A stretch of 64,000 nt of DNA from Amoebophrya sp. A120 (lineage: Eukaryota > Sar > Dinophyceae > Syndiniales > Amoebophryaceae), in assembly GCA_905178155.1 (NCBI GenBank), contig CAJINV010000004.1, positions 10,771,655 to 10,835,654 on the forward strand. Direction: 5' to 3'. The notes under the pieces are model-generated. The model had not been told where the DNA came from. It made no database searches and saw nothing but the letters and a program-made list of their open reading frames with translations. Both the position numbers and the translations under genes were made by a program. Below, piece after piece: positions 42,601 to 54,400 of this stretch (the stretch's first letter is position 1; each line of letters begins with the position of its first letter).

Positions 42601-44229
42601 ACGAGGTAGATGCTATTCCGGGTAGATCAAACGTGCCCATTTCGCGTTCAACAACGCACAGTCGTGAAGTCGTCCGTTGTAGTTCTACTACACAAATTGA
42701 TACCAATTTTTTATGGGCGGGGGTTTGGTTAAAGTTAACTAGCATCAAAACCAAAAACCGAATGGTTCTACTGCGAGTTAAAGTAGTAGTTGCGCATCAC
42801 AAGAAGATGAAGAAATTGGCTACAACTGCGCGCCGGAGGTGCAGCAGAGGTGCTTAGCACCATCTAGCATGGCCGTCACAGCGAGCTCGTAGTAGGGCAA
42901 GTTTGGCTTTCGTAAGCGTAGGGAGTTGGAAATAGCGTATCGTGCGCTTCTTCTACAAACTGCCACGAAACGTGATGCAGGTCGTTGTAGGAAAAATGCG
43001 CATCCCCCCGCCATTCCCATCTTGTACTTGAAACGCAAGTCTTCATCATGACAGACACTAGCGCACGTCGGTCTCGGTGTTCGTTATCATCTGGCGTCAA
43101 GACTAGGAAATAACTGGAGACGAGGATATTCGGCTCGTTTGCTTTACACTGGATACTCCTCTGGTCGGCCGGGTGCGTCATTGCGGAGCTACTGATCGGC
43201 CGACCACTGTTTCCGCTGGACAACGAAAAGAAGGTGTACCAAAAAATCAGCGAGTTCTGCGGGCACCCGAACCCCACGACGTGGCCCGATCTGTGGAACA
43301 AGCCGACAATGTACCCCTTGCGTGGCGAGTACCTGGTTGGTACGGGCGGGGGCTCTGGTGTGGGTTCTGCGTATTATCATGGCAGTTTTTACGGCGGGTC
43401 GTCGCGCAGCGGGACGGCCGCTGCAGTAGGTGGAAATTCGCAATATCACTACTTGGATCAGCAGAACAAGCACAACTACTACAACAGCAACCCACAGATG
43501 AATTATAAGAATCCTCAGCAGGGCGGTGGGTCTTCATCGAGTCGCAAGCGCTCCGCCTCCGATCGGGATATTGATTATCCTGGGAGAACAATAGGTGATC
43601 TTCGTGGGCCCCCGCCACCACCTTCAAAGGACGTCGATGCTGGCGGCTATGACCACCACCAGCCTAGTACAACTAGTCGACAAGCGAGAAAAAGAAAGCC
43701 CAACAAGTACAACTACTCCCTGTTTGACATGAATCCCCTGATTCTCGACGAAAACGGGCTGCCCGTGGTGCAGACGGGGGAAGAACAACCAGCAGACGGA
43801 GAGCAAAGCGACGCAATAAATCTGGAACCCGCCTATGACCTCGAAAGTAGAACTACCCGGGCGGACCAGAAATTCGTCGCGGAGCACGAAAACAGCAGCT
43901 CCCTGTTCCACCACAGCGAAGACTTCCAGAGTGAGGACGAAGAAACGCCGTTCGAGGAGTGCTTCGGCACCGCCAATGCGGTGAAGAGCCGTTTCATGGC
44001 GCAAATGCTCAGCATGGACCCGACCAAGCGGGAGGTCTGCGAAAGGATCCTGGACCACGAGTTTTTGCGCTCGCACCAACCTCTGCCCTGCAAAAACGAG
44101 GAAATCAAACTGAACAAATTCGTGCACTGCCACGAGCGGTCAGCAATCAAAATCAAGGAGAAAGAGAAGCGGCAGCGGGAAGCCCGCGAGGAGCTGGCGA
44201 GAAAGAGGCAACGTCGCTGGGAGCACTGA
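39615..44229 (+). CDS. Cyclin-dependent kinase of the CDK9/CDK12 type
   Basis: CDKs of this type phosphorylate the RNA polymerase II tail to promote elongation. The start MADFLIPAPATG (39615) leads to the glycine loop GEGTYGTVWKAR. An insert of about 240 residues (acidic, Gln-rich) follows before the lysine strand LFAMKKVNL. The helix FPLSAIREIRLL corresponds to PITAIRE. Then come VFEFVEHDLTGLL, HGRFVVHRDLKLSNILVTNGG, LADFGLSRYLEDP and TNRVITLWYRPPELLLG; LWSAGCVIAELLIGRPLFP; and CGHPNPTTWPDLW. The C-terminus is basic and helical (KEKEKRQREAREELARKRQRRW). Exons: 39615-40654, 40913-40956, 41184-41337, 41605-41638, 42180-~42608, ~43157-44229. Lys, HRD and DFG are all present, so it should be active. 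Another long polar insert (43330-43930) separates the last kinase helices. CDK9 versus CDK12 cannot be settled by eye. Confidence 0.93.
40655..40905 (+). mobile_element. Family A introner-like element
   Basis: Full family A ends (ATCAAATGTAAAAATGTCTG and its inverse). It is flanked by AGGATTT at 40648-40654 and 40906-40912. The join reads VRLKDLVWSEQEK. Confidence 0.92.
40957..41178 (+). mobile_element. Family D introner-like element
   Basis: The ends TATGACCTGCTCAGTTACAA and CACCTGAGCAGGTTATA are inverted. It is flanked by GGTGG at 40952-40956 and 41179-41183. The join reads KGVVHLVFEFVEHDL. Its exon-side neighbour is only 44 bases long. Confidence 0.87.
41338..41598 (+). mobile_element. 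Family A introner-like element inside the catalytic loop
   Basis: Family A ends, flanked by AGACCT at 41332-41337 and 41599-41604. It splits the HRDLK catalytic loop between Asp-Leu and Lys. Removal plus one duplication restores HRDLKLSNIL. Confidence 0.93.
41658..41965 (+). mobile_element. Family B element nested in an ordinary intron
   Basis: The ends TATGGATGTGTCAGGTTTGA and TCAAACCTGACGCTCCCATA are inverted. It is flanked by CAGTC at 41653-41657 and 41966-41970. It lies inside a GT-AG intron (41639 to 42179) between NILVTNGG and KLADFGL, so it is not itself at an exon border. Confidence 0.85.
42609..43156 (+). other. CDK intron between the APE-like region and WSAGC
   Basis: The flanking exons encode RPPELLLGCKVYEYEVD and LWSAGCVIAELL. 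The right border ends in GGATACTC, like the family C ends, but I could not find a matching left arm. Confidence 0.45.
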
Positions 44230-45410
44230 TGACAACGAAATCTTCAGGTGGTTGCGATTTTTATTGTGTTTTCGGTATTTTTTATCCGGTCCTTTTCGTC
44301 TTCTATGACGCGACGTTCCCTTACGAACAAGTACGTACCTCTACTTTCTGTGGAACTTCTGTAGCTTGTTTCTTGAACAAAGCACAATACGACGAATCGA
44401 TCCCGAATGTGGGCCTGGGCCTGCTCGCCCTGGATCATGGATGTCTTTATGGACCTCGTTCGACATCGACTCCCGACGCTGTTCGAATAAGTGGTATCTT
44501 GATCTTCCACATCCTCGATGCATACGTGCAAATCGTACCACAAGAACCACAGCCAGATAGATAGTGAAGAACATCAACCATCGTGGATGAAATTAAACTC
44601 GATTCTAGATCCAAGATCCGTGCGTAGCCACCTACAAAGGTGGCTGCGAAGCCGCTAAGTACCTTCGTTGCCTCTGTTTGTCGTTGTTCCTTCTCGTCCG
44701 TCTTCGTTGTTATTGAATGGCATCAACATGTAAGTACATGATGACTTCCCAGTCGCAGTCGTGCTCCTGAAAGGCCACGTACGTTCGATTCCGAATCTCA
44801 AAGGTTTATTCCCGAATATGGTCGTACACAGCTAGACTGCTACTCGTCCTTCGCCGTCCTGTGTACGATCGCAAGAACATTGTCGTGCACATGAAAGATA
44901 AATGCGTGGCTACGTGCTGGTCTTTCATCGTTCATGTCTTATTCGTTCTTGGTAATTCTTTGTACTATATCTTTACTTCTGATCATCATCATTATACTGT
45001 CGCGAGAATAACAGTCGTTGTGGTATTGTCTCAGAACTCCCATGTCGATAATTCTGTAATACCCCCGTTGCAGTTGTAGAGTTACTTCCTAAGTAGTCAT
45101 TTTCGCTATTCTCTACAATTTTTCCCACTCATTTTTGCCCTGTGGCTGGCGATTGCAAAATTAAGAACGCAGGTAATACTAATATGTAAATTATTTGGTA
45201 CAACGATGAAAGATGTTTACCAAAATTCTATTCCGCTTCCGCTCGCTTTACGACCAATGTGGCCACAAGAACTTAAAGTTGTGCTGAAATACCAATCCCG
45301 CTAAAAAGGGTTGCGTCCTGAAAAATTATTCGCAAGTACATCAACCGATATTTATCTTCTTCGTCTCACCCAAGTAACGCTACAGCTACACCTTGAGGTG
45401 ATCAAATAAG
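44230..45410. other. Intergenic region between the CDK and FHA genes
   Basis: No supported gene, RNA or repeat. Short frames on both strands lack features. Confidence 0.5.
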
Positions 45411-48400
45411 ATGGTTTTCCTCCGGAGCCACGTGAAGATCATTCCGGGTCTCCGGGAGCTTGACCTCCAGCGCAGTTCTGACATTGACACCGTCCCGGCT
45501 GACGGTCACGAGTGTTGTGATGTTCCCCACGTCGACGGCTTTTCTTCAGAAGGACTCATCGACGCAAAAGAACTCGAACAAGGGATGTTTTCCACGCCGC
45601 GGTCTGTTGCGACCACACCGGAAGACACCGAGGATGGTGCAGCTGACCAAGGAGAAGAGGAATTCTTTTCTCCCAGACCGGCACCCGCTGATAGACAGAC
45701 GAACACCTTGAGCACCGAGAATTTTGCGGTTGGACGGCGAAGTGAGGTGTTGGTACTAGGTCGTTATGGAGGCGATGGACTTGTGACTGACAAAGATGAG
45801 AGGAACCGCAAGAACGACAGCATTTTTGCAGTGAACGTTGGGAAGGAAAAAGCAAAGGACCTAGACCAGGTCTTTCCACATGAGCGGCAGGAACGTCAAG
45901 ACCTCTCGTCCTCGCGAGGACAAGTAGACGATGAAACACTAGAAGATGAACAGCAGCAAGAACAGCACCCTGTGGTCACGATTTGTCTGCAGGACGGCCG
46001 GGTTTTGCAATCCGTCGCGGAAGATTTCCATTTGACGGATGCTCCTGCTGTGGCTTGTTTTGCCTCAGAGGAAAAAGATGTCACAGGTGTAGACCGGAGT
46101 AGAACACCAAGAAACACTAGAATTAGTACAACCCAGCCACGCGGCGGTTATGGAAGTCCGAATCGTGGCAGTGCAGTTGCTAGCGGAGAGAACAAGAAAT
46201 GCGGTCCTGTGAAGATCTTTCGCGGCCTGCAAAACCTCGGGATCACCCCGGAGTCTGCAGGCAAGCTGAGAATCGACCGGACGAGTGGTTGTAGCAGAAA
46301 GAATCCGCACCTAAATAGTAGTAGCCCCCTCTGCAGGAAAAACAACACTCGTCAGGAAACGCCTTCTCCCCCTTCCGCTCACCGCGTGACCGTGTCTGTG
46401 GGCAGTTCGCTGGACCACAACGACGTGGTTGTTCGGGGACTGGGCGTCGCGTCGCACCACTGCCAAGTTTTCTTCGAGCGAAAACACGTGCACGTCGGGG
46501 AGGAGCAACTGTTTCTGAACTTGAGGCCGGACGAGGAGGAGGAGGACGACGACGATGACCCCGGGACGAGCCAACAAGAAGTCGTGGAGGACTTGGACTA
46601 CCAGAACAACTGCACCATGAGTTGTAGAAGAACCAAGTCCAGAAATAAGCACTGGTTTCCTGGGAAAGTGACTGTGAACGGCGATCCGGTGCCGTTGTTT
46701 TCCGTTTTGAAGCTGAATCTGGGCGATATTGTGGTTTTGGGATCCTTATGGATTGCAAAAATGTCTGGGTCTGGAAAGATGCAACTTGTCGTGCGCATTT
46801 TAGAACAATGAAAAAATCTGTCATGCACGGGGAGCAAAAGTTAAAGTACTTACTTAGCCCTTTTTCTGGTCTCCGAAAGAATGGGTTTGTCATGCGGATT
46901 AGACATTGAGAAACCTGCTCAAAACCTGTGTTGCTGGGGCTTGCATGACAGACCTTCTGTGTGACGCCGACTCTGCATCACAAAAATTTGCAATCTTCCA
47001 CACCCAGACATTTTTACATTTGATAATCCTCGGTTTTCCTCCAGGTCGTGGACTTTCAGGGTGGCGACGGAGGTCCTGGTGGTCCTGCCCTGGGAACAAG
47101 CAGGAAAGTTCCCACTTCGACGGTGGACGTCGACCAGGCAGGACTACTACGGGAAAGTGCGCCAGTGTGCCGGACGTTAGCGTTATCCAACACCACTCCA
47201 AGAACTTCCAGGTCCGTCTCGCCGGAGCGGGTGACGGTGACGACCGGGCCCTTCGTCAGCGGGAAAAAGGCAATGACATACTGGACCAGGAAAAATAATA
47301 AACCCCCGGCGCAGCAGGTGTCCGTCACACATGTTGACTCCGAGAAGCCTGAAGAGGTTGAAAAATTACCTGTTCTAGCAGAATTCCAAGTAGCGAAGGC
47401 CCAGTATCAGACGGCTAAAGCGCAGTTTTATCGGAATTTCTCCTCTCCGATCGCCATCGGCGCCGAAGAGGCGAACCAGCTGTCGCAGGAGCTCCACTTG
47501 AAGGACCTGGTGCCGCACTACGAAGTGGTGTTCGGTACAACACACCAGAGCTGCTCTTTCGCGAAGGGCGTCAAGGTGTCATATCAGCCGCGGCTCGCTG
47601 GCGTGGCGGGAGTTGCGGCGCTGGGAGCAGGAGTCGTTGGTGTCGTATCCGATACGGACGTAGATCTTCAGGAAGGTCGCAATAGCGTGCTGGATTACAC
47701 ATTTGGAGGCGAGATACAACAGGATCATACCGATGGAGATGAAGAACCCACGAGCAGGGTTCTTTTTCCTGGTGGACCACCTCCATCGTCTTCTGAAATA
47801 GCGAAAGAGATAAAAAACAAGGACGACGCATCTTGTGCTAGAGAAGAATCCTTCCACACCGCTGCGGAATTCCTTCGCGTCGTTTTGCCGCAGCTCCGTC
47901 GCGCACACGCAGGTATGCTGCGCGACCAGCTGGCCGCGAATATTCTCACGTTGAGTTGCTGTTGGGAAGAAGCAGATGAGCAGGTGGGAAGCGAGGTGGG
48001 AAGCGGAAATGTGGACGTGGAGCTTGTTGGCGGGTTTGAATATAACCTTGTTCCGCCCCTCTCAGGAGTACACCTAGACTCGGAACAGGCGGCTTCATCA
48101 AATTTTTTTCCGGCGGAAAGGAAAAGAACTGCTCCAACCACGTCATTTCTGCCGACGTTTGGTGCTCCTGTTACTTCTACCCAGCATGTTGAAAACGAGC
48201 CGGAAGAGGGTAGTTCTGAAACACAGACACGGCTCTTCCGGTATAATCCTGCAGAACAAGAAGTAGTTGCAGCAGCAGCGAAAGGAGGAGCAGAGGTGGT
48301 AGCGACACAAGACTCGCCAGAGCAGGAAGAGCAAGGGCCTCCAACAAGACCTGGATCAGTAGATGCACCTGCTCCAGTTGACGGTACTTGTGAATGTTTT

Positions 48401-51400
48401 TCTGGCAGCTTTGGCTACACACTGCATTGAGATTGGCTTGTTACGTTCGAAGATGGAAGTTTACTGTTTGATGTCATTCATAATTACGGATGCCCCTCGG
48501 CGCATCATTTTCGAGTAAGTGACGGAAAGGACTAGACTTATATGGAAAGGGCTAGCAGATCCCTGGTAAGCTAATGCAANNNNNNNNNNNNNNNNNNNNN
48601 NNNNNNNNNNNNNNNNNNNNNNNNNNNNNNNNNNNNNNNNNNNNNNNNNNNNNNNNNNNNNNNNNNNNNNNNNNNNNNNATGTTTATTTCCAGTCCTAGT
48701 TTCAGACTAGGTTGGCTTTCTCCTGATTTCTCCCGTTCCGGAGAGGGAGAGAGAGTTTGTTTCCAGTCCTAGTTTCAGACTAGGTTGGCTTTCTCCTGAT
48801 TTCTCCCGTTCCGGAGAGGGAGGAAGAGTTTGTTTCCAGTCCTAGTTTCGGACTAGGTTGGCTTTGGATTTCCATTGATTTCTCCCGTTCCGGAGAGGGA
48901 GAGCGAATTTATTTCCAGTCCTAGCTTCGGACTAGGTTGGATCTCTCCTGATTTCTCCGGTTCCGGAGACGGAGAGTGAGGCTATTTCCAGTCCTATTTT
49001 CGGACCGTGTTTGATTTCTCCTATTTTCTGAGGGAAGATTTTACTTTTGTCCTAGCCTCGGACTATGTTTGATTTCTCGCGCTTTATGTTTATATGTTCC
49101 GTTCTGGAGAGGGGACTTTATTTCTACTTCTAGGCCTAGCTTCGGACGAGGTGTGATTTCTCCTGATGTCTAGCGTTCTACGGAGGGGAAATCTTTTTTT
49201 GCAAGTCCTAGTTTTCTCGGACTATGTCGGGCGTTGGTTGTCTTCTCCTGTTTCTGGAGGGAGTGAGTGTGTTTCTATTTCTGGTCCTGGTTCCGGACTC
49301 TATGTTTGACGTCTCCTGTTTTCTTTGAGTCTGGGGCGATGGGTTTCGCCCCAAATCCGGGGGGGTTTGAAACACCCCCCAGATTCTTGCTTTTCGAGTT
49401 CTGAGGAGGGAGGCTCAGCCTTGTTGCTGATGATTTGCGAGTATACCCCTATCCCCTTTGTTCTTGAGATAGTTGGGAATCCATTTCCCCTCGGGGTCGA
49501 TTTTGTTTGATTTCCGCGTCCGGCTGTGATTGAGGAATGAATCTGCGCCCGTTTTCGCATCATTCCCGCGTTTTCTCCTTCTACATCGGAGTATGCCCCT
49601 TGCGCCAGCGAGCGAGTTTCAGCCCTGCTGTCAGGCGGGCTACTTGGAGCAGGTTTGTCGCCACATGTCTCCCGTGCTCGCTGGTGAGGAAGTATCGGCC
49701 AAGTTTCTGCTGTTTCTTCGGTGTTTTTCCACTCTCCCCGCTCGGCGAGTAGGCTGTCTTGGATTTCCACTTGTGTTCCAGGCTCTCCCGTGTTCGGAGA
49801 AGGATTTTAGGGCCTAGCTTCAGGCTACTTTCTGCTCTGATTCCCGGCTTCCGCCGGTCTTGGTTTTATTGTGGGTTTCACTTTATTACCCATTTTTCGA
49901 GGTGTGTGTGTGCTGGCGAGCGCTTTTCTCGCGGTCTACTTGCAAGTTTTGTTCTCTGTTGTATTCGATGAGTGGCGTCTTTCTGACCTTGGTTATTTTC
50001 ATTTCAACCTTGCTCGGCTTTGTGGCACTGGCGGTTTGAATCCGTTAAACCTAAAAGAGGGCAGGCGCGAGATGGAAAGGCTAGGGATGTGCCCGGCGCC
50101 TATGGCGCCGGGGCTTTGTTTTCGCGGATTCTTTTGCTTCCGGTTTCCGGGTTTTTGCCGTCCCTAGCTTCACGAGCCGGGTCAAGGGCTTGAAATGAAA
50201 TGACCAAGGTCAGCGGTGGCGCCCGTTGCGCAGATTTTCCCCCGTCGGGGCGAGCGCTTTCCTTCGAGTTGCGAGTTGCCTTTGGAGGGAATGATCTTGC
50301 ATTATGGGGCCTCGTGCTCCTATTTTGTTTGCCTGAGGTCTCAGGACATTAGCATTAAGTTATTTTCAGGTCCCTGCTACACAGGGGGCAAGAAGTGTTG
50401 CGTCTGTTGTGGGTCCGATTGCATCGCTACGCAGCGATATGCTATGCTATTCCGAGTCCTGTGCCCGCCTTTCTTCGGTCCAGGTGGCGAGGCCGTTCTT
50501 CTTGATGGTTTTCTCAAGTTTCCGGGCGACCTTTCGGTCTGTGTGTCAGAATTTTCCGTAGGGGTGTATAGGCCTCTGCGCCTTCCTTACACAGGGTTTG
50601 GTCTTTTTCTCTCTGATGATGCAGCATTCGCGTTGCATGGAACGCAAAATATATCTCCGGGAGCTAGTCGCAGCTGACGGCTACAATCTTTTAGAGGGTT
50701 CCGGAATCTCTTTCTGTGGATCTTGGTGCCTGTTGGGGTGAGTTTTGGGCGACTTGTCTTCGGAAAGGCTCCCACGCCGAAGTTTCTTTTTCCGTTGGGG
50801 ACACAGGACTTGCACGGGCGTTACGGCCACCGCCACGAGGTCCGTTCTAGTGTTTTGGGAGGTTCGTTTCCGGATAGTAGGTTGGTATGCAGGTTCCCGA
50901 GCTGGGGGCGCGCTCACCCCCGTTGGCTCTTGTTCTTGGTACTCGCTGTTGCTCGATATTTTGGAAGCTATTCTCCAGCCGCAACCCGGCCGAGTTTCTT
51001 GGCTGAGTCCTCTATTATCCGTGTGCGAGCGGTCAAGCGCACTACGTGTCCGAAGTGTGGTAGCAACTTCCCGGGGTTAGTCCTCTCTGTTATTAGGCTG
51101 ATTCTTGGCCAGCGCCTCTGCCACTAGCGTTTCTTCTAGTTCCGGCAGTTGAAAGGATATTGCTAAGGGCCAGTGCGATGGCGCTTGGGTTCGTCGTTTT
51201 GGAGCCTTGTTGGGATGCTGTGTGACAGTCTTTGGCCTCTCAGTCGGTGTCGTCGCGCGCGCCCTTGCGTGTGGGGCGGCTGTTCGGTGCCCAAATTCAT
51301 CTGCAGCGGATGCTGCAGGGTTCTTTGGGCCGCGTTGTTGCGCTGCGTCTCCGCCGGTGGGGTAGGCTCTCCACATGTTAGGTCGCGGGCGCCTGCACCT

Positions 51401-54400
51401 CCTGATTCCCGGAGCGCACATCCAACGATGATCATCCATAGGATGATCTATCCGTCGGAGAAGATGTTGAGTAGATCATAAAATATGAAAAAAATCTTGT
51501 TCCTACAGGCGCTGGCACAGCAGGTGTAGCGAACCACGAAACGACCCGAGAACCTCCTGTTCGTCGAGACGAGAAGATGACCTGGTCCGTGGAGACCATA
51601 GCACCCGACGAGGACCACGTCGTGACAAGCAATACAGTGCAGCCAGCCCTTCTTGAGCAGGCCCCTGATCATGTGCAGGAGCAGCAGTCAGAAATAGAAC
51701 GTGACGTCGCAAAAACGACGATAACATCACGGCAAGTAGACGAACAGAACAAGGAGACCCCTCTCGGCTCTGTTCTTCCAACAAGACCACAGGAATCAAA
51801 ACTACCCGACGAGATGAAGCAATCGGCTCTAGTACCTCCGCAACAAAAAACCCTGACAAATGAAGACGCAGCCCCATCTTCTTCTTCGTGGTTTCCGTAT
51901 TCCCTCTCTCTCAGCGGTTCCTGGTTTCAAAAGTGCAACCACCGAGCCGCTCCGGGTGCACCACTTGTGTTGGGGAACTACAAACACCTGCCGGAAGAAG
52001 AAACGACCAGAGCAGGGGCGCAGCAGCCTCCGAGCAGACCGCCGCGGCACGGCAGTAACGGGACGAACAGTAAACAGCATAATGGGGAACTACAACAAGC
52101 AAGGCAGTGTGCGGTTTATCATCTCGATGACAGCCTCTTCACCAACAGTCTAGAGGAAAGAGGTGTCTACAACCTGGACGAGGTACTGTTGCAACTCTCG
52201 TCCTCGTCCGTTAATCACTACGAATACCACCCCTACGGACAGCAAACTGGGCCGCGAACAAAAGACGCTGGTGAGACCAACATTTGTTCCAAGAACGGAA
52301 GTGCAGAAGCGCGTCGCGAGTTCGAGTTCGAAAATAATGGCTCGCCGGCGTCGAAAAACACTCCAATAGATATAGACCCCTACAAGAACAACTCCCCCTA
52401 CTGCCTCCAGGTGTCGAGCAAAGAGAGTGGCGGAATTATCAAGAACACGGGCCATGCGGAAACCATGATCAGCAGCTTCGTATTCAAGAAGCAGCAGCAC
52501 GTTCAACATCTTGACGCCGCTCTTCAACAACATCTGGAGGGTGGAAAAGTCGGAACCAACAAGACCAAGGCGCTGTCCACGTCAAATCTGTTCACCGTAA
52601 TGCAGCGAGGACAAAGACAAACTGAAACTCCTCGTGCCGAGGAACACAGTGCCGAGATCAACGATAGCTCCTTGAAGATGACTTCCAGAATGGTTTCCTG
52701 CTTCTACAACGATAGCGGAACCTCCCCAATTTTGAACAATACTACGAACGCGCCTGCATCCTTGACGCCCCGGCGGCCGCCGCAATCTCAACAACCTGGT
52801 GGGCAGATGAACAGCACCGGTCAACAAGCCCCCGCCCGGAGCGGGCGAGGTGCGACACCAGCTGCACAGCAACATCCGCGAGCCCTGCGAAAGAAGCACA
52901 TGATGGCGGAGCAAAAGAGGTTGGGCCTGGTGAAAGTCCAGCCGAAAACGTCGAAGTTCGAGCGAGACCTGCGCGCCGAAGCAGAAAGAACACAGATGTT
53001 CAAACCTTCGGGTTTGCAGTTTGGAAACGGGAGGCCGGGTGATTTTCTGTCGGAGGAAGAGAAGTCAGGTTTGGAAGAAGAGGAGGTGGGTACTTCTAGC
53101 GCTTCCTCCAGTTCCTCGTCCTCGGCTCTGTCGTTGCAGCAGCCAATCCACGAAGAGCGACTGATCACGGAGGAGAAGTTTTTCCTGGTGAAGATCGGGC
53201 AGGATCGCTTTTGCCGGATCGACTACGCGTTCGGCAATGTCACCCGCACGGTGGTCACCATCCGCACCGAAGCACAGGAAGTCATCACGCTGATCGACGA
53301 CCCGGAAGCGAGACAGCGGCCGGCGGTTGCAGGTTCTTTGGTCGCCCATCAACCAGCTTCGGCGGCTGCCGCGCGAAGTCGTGGGGGGGCCACGATAAAA
53401 AACCGAATGACAGCACATAATGTTGGGAGCAGCAACAATGGAACGAGAGCGCGTGTTGGTGGACGGGGTACTGCGTCATCTTCATCGCCTCTGAACATGG
53501 ATTTGAATCGTTTCACGCTGCTGGATACACACCACCTGCCCACCAGCTCCGCGGTCACCACAGCGCCGATCGGCCAGGAGAGCGCCATGGGCTACGGGTC
53601 GATGCAGCGCGACCGGCTGCTGCGCGTCAGGAGCGGCATCGCGGGGAGCGGCATGAATGCAGCGGCGACCACGAGGACGCCTTCAAAGATCAGTGAAATT
53701 GTCGGTGGGGAAGATCAGGACACCGTGGTTGCGCAAACAGCACGAGATGTTGACCTGTTGCCACCGCAGTTTGATAGGACAAGTCGGGCGGCTTCATCAG
53801 GCAGGGGCAAGAACAGTGCGAATTCCTGTACTTTCCTCTACCTGGACCTGCACAAGCAGCACCAGTCGCACCACCAGCACCGACACCACCACCACGCACA
53901 CCATGTGGAAGACGTGCATGTGACGATCGGCGCGGAACTGCCGTGGGCCACAGGTGGCACCAGAACTGATGGCACTGTTGCTCCCTTTAATATTGTGGGT
54001 GCCCCAACAAGCCCACTTTTCTCCCCCTCGTCCCGTGGTCCCCTTCCTCCCGACCAGCAAGGCCAGCAGGCCCGGCCGCGTAACCTCGTGCAGCTGCACG
54101 CGCGTCGACCGGACTACCGCGAATTGTGGGAAAACGCGGAGTGCGAGCGGTTTCTAGTGGAGTCCGACCTGCTGGAACCAGCGGACCAGCAGCGGCTCTT
54201 GCCCGAAAAGGGGGAGGCGGTCAGTTTGTACTGCGGCAACTTTGACCCGGGGAGCGCGGCCCTGCAGAACCCGCACTACTACCACCCCTGCGACGACGAG
54301 CACGTCGGGCGCATGCTGGTGCCGAAATCCGTCCCCCGCGACCACATCTCGCTGTGGAACCATCCACGGAAGGTGTCGGCGGTGGTGGTCCGCGGAACAG

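Larger units (their letters stand above)
48384..51508 (+). other. Second intron of the FHA gene (canonical GT-AG), filled with repeats
   Basis: The donor GTACTTGTG after phase-1 G and the acceptor TTCCTACAG restore GAC GGC GCT GGC in frame. The interior contains the 91-bp repeat, a 100-base gap, a tandem palindromic array and 2 kb of G/T-rich sequence with no believable gene. The true length is unknown because of the gap. Confidence 0.8.

Noticed and set aside
50216-51127. Frames with paired Cys (CCVCCGSDC, CPKCGSNF) that hint at zinc-binding proteins
   Set aside because: The Cys pairs are isolated, no partner ligands follow, and the stretch lies in an intron of repeat-like sequence.
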